In this document: positions 45,880 to 57,022 of the stretch, piece after piece
Numbering within the stretch: the stretch's first letter is position 1
Layout of the letters: each line of letters starts with the position of its first letter
NCBI GenBank assembly: GCA_008933995.1
Contig: WARS01001888.1
Coordinates: 124,001-188,000 of the forward strand
DNA length: 64,000 nt
Origin: Datnioides undecimradiatus
Taxonomy: Eukaryota > Chordata > Actinopteri > Lobotiformes > Datnioididae
Direction of reading: 5' to 3'
The notes under the pieces: model-generated
The model's input: the letters and a program-made list of their open reading frames with translations, nothing else
What the model was told of the DNA's origin: nothing
Database searches by the model: none
Made by a program: the position numbers and the translations under genes

Positions 45880-47068
45880 GAGAGACAGACAGAGACAGAC
45901 AGACAGACAGACAGGCTTTTCCTTCGGCTGACAAACCCTCGACTCTGCTGTCCGTCGTTTTACTTTAGTTACTTCCTGTTTCCTGTTTCCTGGACGTTTC
46001 CTGGTGTGTCTGTGCCTCCTGTCGTTATTATTTTCACCTGTGGTTTGTTAGTTCAGTTTCCTGGTCTCTTCCTGTTTAGTCTTCTAGCTGACGAACCCCT
46101 TGACATATTTCCTCAGTCTTTCAGTGGACGTCTTGTATAATATTTGTGTAAAAATCAAAAATCCCAAACTGGCATAAACTCGTCTCCATGTTTCCTCCTC
46201 AGGTCCAGACAACGACTCCCCTGTGTATGAAAACACCGAGGACGGTAAAGTGCTTCAGCCTTTTATCTCTCACACATTAAAGAGTTTACACCAGATAACA
46301 CAGTGACCAGTGTGATGAACTGTGGGTGGAGAAGTGGTTTATGGGTGGAGTGTCTGTGACTCTGCTCAGAAGCTGCTTTCTGAAACACATCCCTTCATTA
46401 ACGACTCGCCTTCGATGCTCTCTGTGGACTCTAAGCATCAGTTTGTGTTTCTGCAGTGGAGAACCTGCAGGACACGACTGAGCTGCATGTATTTTACAGC
46501 ACCGTCACTTTGACCCGTGAGTTTCCCGAACGGCGTGCGCATCTTTACTGCCCGTGTTCATGAACAGTGTCAGGTGTTTGTTTGTGTCACACCTGCTGAA
46601 CGTCTGTCGTCTCCTCTTGAAAATCATGTGTCTCTGACCATTTTCACCTGTGTGTCATTCGTTCATTCGTTCCTGCCCTCCTGGTCTCTTCCTGGTATTT
46701 TCCTGTTGCTCCTGTCTCTAAATGCCAGTGTTTCAGAGATTTATGTTTTAAATCACGTGTTCAGCAGCACACGCGCTGTTCCTGTGCACCGCTGGTTTAG
46801 TTGCTCTGTCTGCTCGTCTTCACACACTGCGACCCGCTTCTGATCAGATGATGCTTCTCTGTTGCAGGCGAACATGCAGGTGTCAGTCCAGAGAGTACCA
46901 CAGGTGAGTGACCGCTCTCACTTCCTGTTCCTGTTACAGGAAGCCGTGTTTGTTGACTGTTGTGTGTGAAGTGCTTTCTTCGTGTTTCTTGCTCTCTGGT
47001 TTCAGTTCTTTAAGGGATGAAACGTTGTTGTTTCAGATGTGCTGTACAGTCCTGTGAAAGCTCCCTGA
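42259..47068 (+). CDS. Siglec-15-like receptor, inhibitory type (two ITIM-like motifs)
   Basis: Seven phase-1 exons: 42259-42310 (signal peptide), 43327-43704 (V-set), 44648-45010 (C2 domain plus membrane segment), 46203-46244, 46457-46516, 46868-46903 and 47037-47068; 320 residues. The V-set has [29 protein letters not shown] and FCRVELDG, keeping the arginine used for sialic acid in Siglec-15. The second domain has [19 protein letters not shown] and [13 protein letters not shown]. The membrane segment ([19 protein letters not shown]) has no charged residue, followed by WRRRSK. The four short tail exons carry SPVYENTED (YxN, Grb2-type) and two ITIM-like motifs, VFYSTV and VLYSPV. This predicts SHP-type phosphatase recruitment. 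Confidence 0.85.
43980..44360. repeat. degenerate ATGCTAACAGCA tandem array
   Basis: About 20 imperfect copies of TGTCATGCTAACAGCA-like units in the intron between the V-set and C2 exons of the ITIM-type receptor. Confidence 0.75.
45201..45915. repeat. GACA/GGCA minisatellite, about 700 bp
   Basis: ACAGACAGGCAGAGAGAGAG-type units, the same family as the 27.6-kb array but with more GA runs. It lies in the intron between the membrane exon and the first tail exon of the ITIM-type receptor. The long frames through it are artefacts. Confidence 0.92.
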
Positions 47069-47265
47069 CCAGGTATGTAAACATGGAAACATGAGTTTTC
47101 TCTTGCATGAGATCATGTGCAGGTCGTCTCCCTGTGTCTGTGATGTATTCTCACACCTGCTGCTGAATGAGCAGCACTTTGTTCTTTATCTTTCAGCATC
47201 AGCAGCAGAGGACGTCCCGTCAGCATCACATGGTTTCGGACAGATGCTGGTTTGATCCATCAAAG

Positions 47266-47324
47266 AGAGGAGGTGGCGGCGGTGGCGGCGGTGGCGGCGG
47301 TGGTGGCGGCGGCGGCGGCGGCAG
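47266..47324 (+). repeat. (GGC/GGT)n tract in the 3' untranslated region
   Basis: About 18 GGC/GGT triplets, some 200 bases after the ITIM-type receptor stop codon; G-quadruplex capable. An ATTAAA near 47468 could be the poly(A) signal. Confidence 0.8.
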
Positions 47325-47479
47325 CTGGGATGTTTTAGGAGCTTTGAAATTATATTTTATTGTTTTCTGTAATAATATTGTGAATAGCTCTGATATATTT
47401 TAATGGTTTATATGATATTTTATTGTCCTTGTGCTTATATTCATCACTTATGCACTTATGTTTGTTATTAAACCCAATG

Positions 47480-49310
47480 TGAACAATGTGAATATGTATT
47501 TATTCATCTTAATTAATTGCTGCTCATACTGGAGCCTGACTGGCTGTAAATCACTGTGATGTCATAATGTGATGAATGTGGAGACAAACAGACGCAGTCA
47601 AAGATCCCAGTGAAGAGACTTTAACCAGTTTAGCTCAGTTGTGTTCATACTCTCCAGCAGGTGGCGCCAGAGCTCAGCTTAACGCCAAATCACCCTCCAC
47701 AGACATGATGAAACACCTGATTCAGAACCAGAGAAGACGCTCACAGAGCAGAGATGTGAATGAGCCTTCAGCTGTCCACATACTTTTGGCCACACAGTTT
47801 CAGGCCGGTGTCGGGGTCACACTTTGAAACCTGAAGTCTGATTTTTGTTTCCTTGGTTTATTTGAACCTTTTTTACAGCTGGGAGGTTTTTTAATCATCT
47901 GAAAAGCAGAAACCTCTGTGTGGTGTGGTGAAGCAGCTGCAGCTCCTGCGGTGCACCTGAGGCTTTGGCTGCGGCCGCTCACCTGCACCTGACCCACCTG
48001 GCGGCTGCGCAGGTGAAACACGCGGTCAGGTTTGATTTTGAACTGGTCAGTTTGAGAGACGGCCTCAAGTTTCACTTCAGAAGCTGCTGCAGGTTTTGGC
48101 TTCACTTCCTGTTTCTGATGCTGTGAAAGTGTGTGTGTGTGTGTGTGTGTGTGCGTGCGTGTGCGTGTGTGTGTGGTGGTGGGGGGGTTGTATCTACTGG
48201 TGTGTGTGTTTAACCACTTTGTAACCACAGGATGTGGTTTAAACTGGGGAGCATCCGTTGTTACGTTGCCATGGTGACGTGGCACTGCTGCAGAAACGCT
48301 GCTGAGATGAACTTCTTCTTCTGTTGCTGCTGTTAAATCCAAACATTTCATCGCCATTCACAGACTACAGCTCCCATGATGCCCTGACAGCGTGCTATTG
48401 ATCTCTGATCTGCCCTCTGATTGGATGTCCATAGTTTATGGACACCACAGTGCTGTTCACTGCAGCAGCATCTACACGTTAATAACAAGAAGTGTCAACA
48501 CAAAATCACTCACAATGAGGAAATACACAAAGCAGCAAATCAAGTTCAAAAGGCAAAAACTAGAACAAAAGGCGGCCACAAGGGCGGTAGGAAAAAGACA
48601 ACAACAAAATCACTCTTACAAGGAAAAACTAATAACTAGACAAAGTAACAAAGAACACGAGAGCAACTCTGGACGCTGGTTGTCGGACATAACAGACACG
48701 ACAAACTGGCACGAGACGGAGGGAGATGCGGACTTATATACAAGAGGAGATGGGGAACAGATGGAAACAATCAGGGTGGGGAAGACAATCAGACTGGCGG
48801 GAAACACGAGAGGAAGGGCAAGCCACCTGAAACGATAGGGAAGTTAGTACTTTCAAGATAAAACAGGAAGATACGAGACACGACCGACAAAATGACTTGA
48901 CCAATTATTTCACCATGACACTGTACTCTCAATGCTATAGCTTCTGATTGGTGTGCACATTTAAACACGAGGATCCCAGAGCCATGTGACCATTTACCTG
49001 CTCAGTCAGTGTCAGGGGTCATGATGGATGATTTCTGTACAGAGATGTACATGAATGAAATACTTCCCTGGATGCTACTACTACAAACTAAAGGAAAGAA
49101 ATGAGCTCACATTTCTAATACATCTCTGGGGTTAAAGGAACATTTTAGGCTTCATTTAAAGAGGCTCCTATTAAAGAGCAGTAACTAAACAAAGGATTAG
49201 GTCAGGTAGACTTCGGATCGATTCTTTAACAGCCGCCCCTTCAAATATAAAGTATTTGAATTTAAATAGAATCTCAAGGAAACTGGATCGAGGTCTTCTC
49301 AGCAGGTGTT
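47480..49310. other. intergenic; one transposon-end fragment and an AC-rich repeat-like block
   Basis: A TGTCCACATACTTTTGGCCA piece lies at about 47778, and a TG tract at 48124-48175. A purine/A-rich segment at 48510-48830 (ACAGACACGACAAACTGGCA) looks like a dispersed repeat, class unknown. No supported gene. Confidence 0.5.
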
Positions 49311-49319
49311 TTCTCTGTA

Positions 49320-50200
49320 GGTGAAAGGGTTACTAATCGGGCTACAGGTCTAACATAATGCTTGTTCTTCCACAGCAACTTCCACTGTCCGCAGCTTTCC
49401 ATCTTCACTGGACATCACTTGAGTTATTTTACCCACAGGCCCCTTGGGGCCCCATGCACATAACCACTGCTCCTTCTTTCATGTTGCAGCTGTCCGTTCC
49501 CACATACCTCCACAGTGAGGGGCATTTGTTGGGTTGAAGCAGAAACGTATTTGTTGGTTCTCTAAATGTTCCTTTAGGATTGGACTGAGGTTGGAGAATC
49601 CTTCCTTAAGCTCCTTCTCTCCTCCTTTAAAGCTGGTTCCACAGTCAGATAATAGCTCATAGTGTTGCCCTCGTCGGGCAACAAAGCGGCGCAAAGACAT
49701 GAGGAAACATCAGCATCAAGGCTGGTGATTATCTCTGTGTGAATACAGCGAGTACTTAGACATTTAAACAACATTCCCCACCTTTTCTCCTGTCTTTGCC
49801 CTGCTTTGCTATGAAATGGACCAGAACAGTCAGCACCTGTGGACCAAAAGGGCGGCTTCCAAAGTCGCAGCCTACAGGGAGGCAAGTCTGCCATCTTGGG
49901 GTGGTTTGGTTTAGCACGCCATTTCCTACAATCGTTACATGTCCACTGGTGCTTTTTAACAGCCTCCCACAGAGAATCCAGTAGGTGCGGCGGATGGCTG
50001 CAGGTTATCATTGAAAGGTTTAACTAGGAGGCAGGTTGTAGGATGTTTGGAGTCAAGAACTATAGGGTGGATCACATCTGGGTCTAGAGTTTCCAGATGC
50101 CTGATCTACCACCTACTGTAATGGCCTCAGCAACATTAGGAGTGGGCAGCAGTCGGCTCTGTGGGGAAACTCCTTTAGCATCTGTCAAAGCTTGAAATCA
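49320..50200 (-). mobile_element. BEL/Pao LTR retrotransposon fossil, integrase region
   Basis: Minus-strand translations show pieces typical of the Pao/BEL pol C-terminus: a CSHPPHLLDSLWEA and CNDCRKWRAKP zinc-binding-type part, and the integrase-core-type stretches SDCGTSFKGG and NPTNAPHCGGMWER. Only this internal piece is seen. No terminal repeats, gag or reverse transcriptase were recognised. It is broken, with at least two interruptions, and looks old. Confidence 0.75.
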
Positions 50201-52370
50201 GGTAGTGTCGCTGTAACGCTCTGCATTAACAACCAATAAAAAGCCATTTATTCATGACACGATAATACTGAAAGCTTTATCTTTTGTAAAGAGTAATATT
50301 ATTATATATGAGCTCATAAAATTAGCTTTCAGGTATTTTCTTTCTTGCTGCTTAAAAACATTTTAGGCATAAAGTCACAATTACAAGTTTAAGTTTAAAA
50401 GTAATTTGTATTTTCTGTACGATTTTAAAATCACATTTTTAATGAAATATTCACGTTTTTCTCATTTGAACTTCATTTGAGTTGATTCTCAGCAGAAACT
50501 GGTGATGTTTGAAACACTTGGCTAAATTCAGATCAGACATCCTGTGCCGGCTGAGTGTGAATGGTAACGATGCAGAAGATTCACACTTGTAAACCACAGA
50601 GGTGTGAGCACATCTGCAGCTCTCAGTCGACACAAAGCAGCGCGGCGTTAAACTGAGCTGCTGTTTCAGAGATCAGAGGGAGTAAAGTTGATTTGTCAGT
50701 GAATTGGAGTTTAAAGGTGGAAACCGTGGCAGCAGAACGTGGGACACGGAGTTGTGACCTATGAACATGCTGCTGTTTGTGTAATCGTCTGTGGTCTACA
50801 GTCATGTTAGCCTCTGTGCTAATCAGAAAGCTAACACGCTGACAATGACCAGCACATCACCAGAAGATAACCTCTGTGCAGTTTGATGCTAATCATGGGT
50901 CAAACATATACCAGTTAATCCTGCTGACATGTGTACAGTAGCCCTGAATGGACAAAGCAAACACAGGCTCAGGCTCGTTGGCTCAGTGGGTCTGACTCCA
51001 CGGCTGTCCACATACTGTTGGCCATGCTGTGTCTTTGTAAGCGGTTGTGATTGTGTGATTTTAAGACTGAACTTTAGCTCAAAATCTGACAGCCTCCTAA
51101 ACAGCTGATCCGTTTCCATAGCAACGGAGCATCTGCATCCCTGATGAAGCCCACAGGATGAGGCTGAGAGCTTAGGAAACAAAGTCCCAGTGTGTTTGTG
51201 TGCTGGGCTCTTTGTTCGTCCTGCGTGTCCTCTGGAAGCGTCCGGCCTGTGTTCGCTGAGCTGGTGTGAGCAGAAACGTTTGGACAGCAGCTTTAATGAG
51301 CGCTCACAGAACAATCGTGTGTTTGGACTGAACATCACCGTCTTTCTCTGGAGCTCTGGAAGCTTTCACAGCCGCTGCTGCTGCTGCTGCTGCTGCTGCA
51401 GTGTTTCCTGACAGAGACCACACCTCCTACACACACACACACACACACACACACTGAAACACACATGCACCTGTCAGCTCAACCATGATGAAACCAGCAG
51501 ATACAGGATGTTTACTTCAAAATAATGGCATGAAAACGCTGCCGCCTGACTCCAGCAGCAGCAGCAGAAACGTTCAGGTCCTGTACGTCAGAAAAAAGCT
51601 TATTTGATACTCATGAACATCAGAGAATTGATGTAAAGAAGAAAAAAAACACTTTTTCCATTTTAATTTCCTCCATCCCTGATGCACAGACGCAGCTGCA
51701 GCAGTGTCATGTGTGATGCTGCTCATTTTAAACAGCCGGTCCGGTTCAGCCTCCAGGTCTTCAGTCTGTCCTGCAGCCCGTCACCGGCCGACATCGCAAC
51801 GTCTCATCTGGCATCCTGGGTTTTATTTTGAAGGAGTGAATGTTAAACGTCACGTCAGATGGAAAAGGTTCATGTCTCAAACGATAACGCGTTTTGAAAT
51901 GAAATGAAACTGCTCCTGGAGTTAAAGCTGCAAAGCAACGATGCAGAGACAGACAGTGCTGCTGTTTGACTTCAGGCTCTCCTGTGTTATTAATACTTCA
52001 GGGCTTCATACAGCTGGATATTGATATAAACTCTACAGTCTGGAAACGATCATTAATTGATGGGAACCACTTATAAAGGTCACATAATGCTGCAGCTGGA
52101 TTAAAACATGAACCTGATCTGAGCACGGCTTCATCTTTGATTCGATATTTGCTGGTTTTAGCTCCTGAACGCATCGTTTTTTGTTTTACAGGAAAAAAAA
52201 ATGATTTAAAAACACAAATAACTGTTTTTTTTATTTCTCCTTCTTAAATTAAGGAGTCCGTGTTTAATTTAATCCCGGCTTTAATTGATCAGATTAACAA
52301 TAAACTCCCTCTGAAGCCTCCACTCAGACTGACGTCGGCTTTTATTGTGAAAGGTCTTCCCGGAAGTGCT
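50201..52370. other. no gene recognised
   Basis: AT-rich DNA at 50240-50460. A GCTGTCCACATACTGTTGGC transposon-end fragment at about 51003. A (GCT)n run at 51376-51399 and an (AC)n run at 51427-51454. The CAGTAGCCCTGAATGGACAA sequence near 50938 has a relative near 43912, so it is a dispersed repeat. Confidence 0.5.
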
Positions 52371-52511
52371 GGTGTTTATCCGGTTTGCCTTGACACGGGT
52401 GTGACGGTGAGTGTGTGAGCGGTCCCAGCCGTCGGAGAGTCTCCGCCGCAGTTTAACTTGATCAAACGTTTCTCATCGTGTCGTTACCGGAGCCGCTGAC
52501 CGACGACCGAC
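52370..52511 (+). promoter_or_regulatory. cmtm7: cmtm7 promoter and 5' untranslated region
   Basis: CpG-containing sequence with CCCGGAAGTG (ETS-type site) at about 52360-52369, ending at a start codon in a good context (GCCGACATG-like). Position inferred. Confidence 0.4.
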
Positions 52512-53895
52512 ATGTCGCACACCGTCATCACGACGACCACCACCACCAGGACGTCCGGGGACGCGGTCCTCAATATGGGCTACACCCGCACCATCCCGGG
52601 TCTGCTCAAGACGGGACAGATCGTGAGTTTACCCGGTTCACAAAGACACACCGGGACCGGGTTTGGCCAACGTTAGGTGTTAGCTTCACTGTTAGCACAC
52701 AGGCTAATTTCCCTTTAATGAAATGTCTTTAATTAACCGTTAATGTGCAGCGTAATGAGTTCATTTGACTCTAATGAATCATTTATTCATGCTTATTTTA
52801 ATGATCCTGTTTTTATTTATCAGACAGACTCAAACTCTGCTGTTGGAAGTTAAGCCTGCAGGAAACACGCAAAAACTGTTTATAAATAAAATATGTTATA
52901 ATTATTATTATTATTATTATAATAATAATAATAATAGTGCAGATAATTTGCAGCAAACGAGACATTTCACAGTTTTAAACCAGCTGTTGGCGCCCTCTGG
53001 TGGACAAACTCACACTTTATTATATTAAAATATTACAGTTTGTTGGTGTTTTAATAAACAGCAGAGAAAGAAAACACCATTAATGCAGAAGTCAGAAATT
53101 AATAATAAAATATTGATTTGGAGACTTATGCTCACATTAACGTTCAGGGTCCGTGGGAAACAGGAACACCCACTGCTCTGGATGATTTGTGTAAAGTGAT
53201 GGGACGCTGCAGTCTATTGACTCGCCCCGACGCTCAGTACCAACAAATATCACAGCCGTTGATTCTCAGTAACAGCGCTTGACGGATCGCATTGGGTATC
53301 AGATCTGCACCCAATGATTCTTTTTATTAGCTGAGGTTATTTACGAACTGTCACTTCCTGCCTGCCTCATCACGAACATTCAATGCTAACATGCTAAACA
53401 TTAGCATTCTATATCTTACCATGTTATTTTGCACTGGCTGACTGGATGTTCCTTCGTCACCATGAACACACACATGCACACACACACACGCACACACACA
53501 CACACGCCTGTCCTTGCTGCCTAGACATCATGCTATGGCTGGAATGTGGATTCTTCCGCTGAAAATAGTCCCCAGCTGTTTCAGGACGTTAGTGAAACTC
53601 CATGTTTGTGTTTTAATGGTTTTAATGTTCAGTAGGAACCAGTGGGGCTCAGACAGGAAGTCAGACAGACCGGGGATCCAGACTCACGATGTGATTTTGT
53701 GTCTCGCAGCTCGCCCTGCTCATCGCCTTCCTGTGTGTCCACTGCGCCCGCGGTTGGCCCAGCTGGCGGCCTTCCAGTACTTTGAGGTGGTGACGCTGTG
53801 GTTCCTCATCGCCCTCGTCATCTTCTCTTTCCCTGGGGAGTGCACCTGTCTTCAGGCTGCAGGGAAAGATGCCGTGCATCAACTGGCCGCTGACG

Positions 53896-53942
<47 letters not shown>

Positions 53943-54520
53943 CTGAGCCTGCTGTTTCCTCAACATGGTGTTTCGCCACCTTGTGAAGTTAAAAGACGAG
54001 CAGCTTCTGGCTTCAGCATCAAACATCATCAGCATCACATCAAAGCCACAGACCATCTATTCTACACAAACTGAACCTGGCTTTCATGTTTAATTATAGT
54101 TCAAGTTATTAAGTCAACATACATTTATGATAATGATCTGAGGCCCTACAGATATTTGTTTTCAAACACGAGAATCAGTAACTTTATCAGCCCTAAAACA
54201 AATGTCTTGAGGGTTTAAACACAGATTCACTCAAAACTGGAAGCTGCAGGCTGCAGGAAACTGTGGTCATGACTGTGATGAAGTAATCGCGATCGTCCTT
54301 TTCACGCCCAGGAAGAACGAAAGGTTTGGACATGAGAGCCGGGTCGGTGCAGAGTAGTGATGTCGCTGTATGCCTGTCTGTCGCCCCTGTTCATTCAAAC
54401 TGCTCTGACTCTGTTGTTTGCCAGTTTCAGGAGTTCTTCCATTCACGGGACCGCCCCTCATCTTCATTGTCACCGCCGGCTTTCGTGAAGAGCGAGTGCT
54501 CAGCTGGTGGCGGTTCGCAC
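52512..54520 (+). CDS. cmtm7: cmtm7-like MARVEL protein, exons 1-3, with frame changes
   Basis: Exon 1 (52512-52622) reads MSHTVITTTTTTRTS through YTRTIPGLLKTGQI. Exon 2 (53710-53895) starts LALLIAFLCVHCARG in frame, continues one frame off as AAFQYFEVVTLWFLIALVIF, and returns to the first frame as RLQGKMPCINWPLT. Exon 3 starts at 54431 with EFFH, then LTGPPLIFIVTA and AFVKSE appear in other frames; its 3' end is uncertain. All parts follow CMTM7 (YFEVVT, CISWPL and LLHYL in human), a four-helix membrane protein that in mammals supports B-cell receptor trafficking. The exon 2 changes look like one lost and one gained base. Either the assembly has small indels or the gene is decaying. A fourth exon is not certain. 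Confidence 0.7.
52901..52937. repeat. (ATT)n/(AAT)n short inverted trinucleotide repeat
   Basis: ATTATTATT immediately followed by AATAATAAT, able to fold as a hairpin, in cmtm7 intron 1. Confidence 0.8.
53900..53940. repeat. (TG)n microsatellite at the cmtm7 exon 2 donor
   Basis: The donor GTGAG runs directly into TG units. Confidence 0.9.
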
Positions 54521-55160
54521 GCCGACGCTGCAGTTCGTTCTGCTGCTTCGGGCTTCGACATCAGTCAAAAACACACACTGTTCACTTCCTGTCGTTAGTG
54601 ACGCAGCAGAGCGGCGAATCGTCTTTGATCATGATTCAGCTGATTCATCCACCAACTGCTGCAGCTCTGAAGAGAAAGAAAACAGCACAAACAGCAGTTT
54701 ACTGCAGGACTTCAACATCTGGACACACCCGGCGCGCCACAGTGGACCTCGTAATGGGCCAACTTTGGCCCGCGGGCCACGTTGGGCAGCCCTGTTTCAT
54801 GTACTGCCACGGAAGTGCTTGATGTCAGGTTTTGAGAGCAGAGGCAGAGTGAGACTCCACACTACAGCATCCATTAACATCCCATTAGCAGCTGCAAGCC
54901 CGCCACCCCACTTCCTGTCCTGGGCTAATTACACAGGAAGTCTCTTTGATTTCACTGATATCATTGTTTGTCTCAGGATTCAACCTCAAATTCCAGATAC
55001 AAACATCTGGGTTTATCAGAGTCTGACTCACCGTCATGGCTGACAGCATCGTGCTAACAACATGCTAACAACATGCTAACAACATGTTAACAACATGTCA
55101 GGATTTATATTTTATTGTTTCCAACTTTTCCTGCACTAAAGCATCAAACTTTCCTTTAAA

Positions 55161-55392
55161 GGTACAACATGTACTTTTCTGCCTCTCAGTCAAACCAACA
55201 GCAGCTGCAGTCATGTGACCTCCTGCAGCAGCGTGGCATGCTGGGAGTTGTTGTCTTCCTGTCAGCTGGGATTCCTTCAGTGTTGATGGCCAGGAGGTTT
55301 TTACTGGGAGCTGAATTCCTCCACAGAGGTCTCTCCTCTCTCCAAACAGAGTCAGCTGATTCAAACTCCAGGAGAAACACTGAATAAAGCAG
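55161..55392 (-). repeat. unnamed dispersed repeat, copy 2
   Basis: Inverse copy of the sequence at 11999-12230, including the shared AGACAACAACTCCCAGCAT core and the CAGGAGGTCACATGACTGCA stretch. Copies differ by scattered substitutions and short indels. Confidence 0.8.
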
Positions 55393-55606
55393 TTCCAATT
55401 TTTTAAAAAAACCACTGTTTCTCCCACGCTGTCAGTCGCGACACACGGACGCTCCTGGAGGGGCGATGCAGCCGAAGCTGCTAACGTTTTGCTCAGCTTG
55501 TTTCTCTGATAATTTCAGATCCAGACATCCTGATTTACTGGAAACCTTCCATCTTTTCCAGATACAGAGCAAAAACAAGCAGCTGCTGAAAAGAGAGCAC
55601 AGAATG

Positions 55607-55912
55607 TCTTACAGCTGATCCAGAGTCAGTTTATCGCTGCTGACACACAGAAATGTGTCTATAGCCGATCCAGAGTCAGTGCTTATCAAGCTGCTGACAC
55701 ACAGAAATGTACAGCTGATCCAGAGTCAGTTTATCAAGCTGCTGACATACAGAAATGTGTCTATAGCTGATCCAGAGTCAGTTTATCAAGCTGCTGACAT
55801 TAACAGAAATGTGTCTTACAGCTGATCCAGAGTCAGTTTATCAAGCTGCTGACACAGAAATGTGTCTTGCAGCTGATCCAGAGTCAGTTTATCAAGCTGC
55901 TGGATACACAAA
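55607..55912. repeat. minisatellite, about 54-bp unit, five to six copies
   Basis: The unit contains AGCTGATCCAGAGTCAGT, TTATCAAGCTGCTGACA and CAGAAATGTGTCT. Units differ by small indels. They are directly adjacent with no unique spacers, so this is not a CRISPR-like array. Confidence 0.88.
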
Positions 55913-56976
55913 CACAACACTGAATACGATCAGAGAGGAAAGTGCATTCACAGACAGGAAGTGTAGCCGGATCACAGCTGTCGGATCCAGAGTCTCTGAG
56001 TCTGAACCTGATGAAGATCCAAACAGAGCTGCAGTGTGTCAAAGCTCCAGCTCTGAAACGTTTCCTGTCTGTGTGTGTTTTCACGCTAACGTGGACTCTG
56101 CTGTGTGTCTGCAGGTGTTTGGCTTCATCATGTAATGTTCCTATACACAGTCAGGATGCCTTACAGTGTGACCTGTGGCTCCCCCATCAGACCGGCATGC
56201 CTGTTTTAGTGTTTATTCTCCTGCTGATGGGTTAAACGCTAATGCAAGTCTTGATTCTGTATTCATTCAAATGCACCACAACACAAAAGCATATTTTAGC
56301 AGCAACATGACAACAGACGAGAGAGTCATTAGTAACAGCTGCAACGGTGATGGATACACTTTTACTTTGTAGTTACTCTGATTACTCTGAGCGCTTCTTC
56401 CTCCGCTGTGTTAAAGGCACAGTGTCGGTGTGTCTCACTGAAGAGTGCTATCAGTGCTAACGTTGCTAATGAGCAGAACATCCACATTTACTGAAAACAC
56501 TGAAGTCGTTTGTGTCTCAGAGCAGAGATGCGCTCTGATGATCATGTGATTCACATGATGGCAGTTAGTTTCACTGGAGCCAGAGCTTTTTCCAACCGCT
56601 GCATCACTTTTCTCTGCGCCTCCTTATCTCCTTCCTCCTTCCCTTCCTCCCTCCCTCCCTCCCTGCAGGTGCAGCAGTGTAAGAATGATCCATTGTGCAG
56701 GAACCAGACGGCTGCGTTGGCAGTTTGCTGGGTCCTGGTGAATTTTCTGCCTAGCAACCGCCTGGAGACCTAACCTGATTGGATTATAGTTCAAACTGCA
56801 GAGGTAATGGAACAGCTGATCCAGAACCAGCGGTTGTTGTCAACACTCTAAAGCCTGAATGTCCCCGATCGTCACCGTCAGACAGCCTCACTCTGACATC
56901 CATATTTATTTCATTGAACCAAACAAACCAAATCACGCTTCTTTCATAAACGGTGTCGTGTCACGCCATGAGTATC

Positions 56977-56980
<4 letters not shown>

Positions 56981-57021
<41 letters not shown>
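56981..57021. repeat. (AC)n microsatellite
   Basis: Twenty uninterrupted AC units. Confidence 0.9.

Positions 57022-57022
<1 letters not shown>

Noticed and set aside
45083-45968. Long Arg/Gln/Thr and Cys/Leu/Ser frames
   Set aside because: Translations of the second GACA minisatellite inside an intron.
47800-48357. Minus-strand frame of 185 codons
   Set aside because: It crosses a TG microsatellite, lacks domain similarity and has no splice support.
55607-55912. CRISPR-like regular repeats
   Set aside because: Adjacent tandem units without unique spacers in a vertebrate genome; a minisatellite.
56114-56770. Possible cmtm7 3' exons (VFGFI at 56114; a 34-residue frame ending at 56773)
   Set aside because: The first match stops after five residues, and the second frame shows no convincing similarity to the CMTM7 C-terminus.
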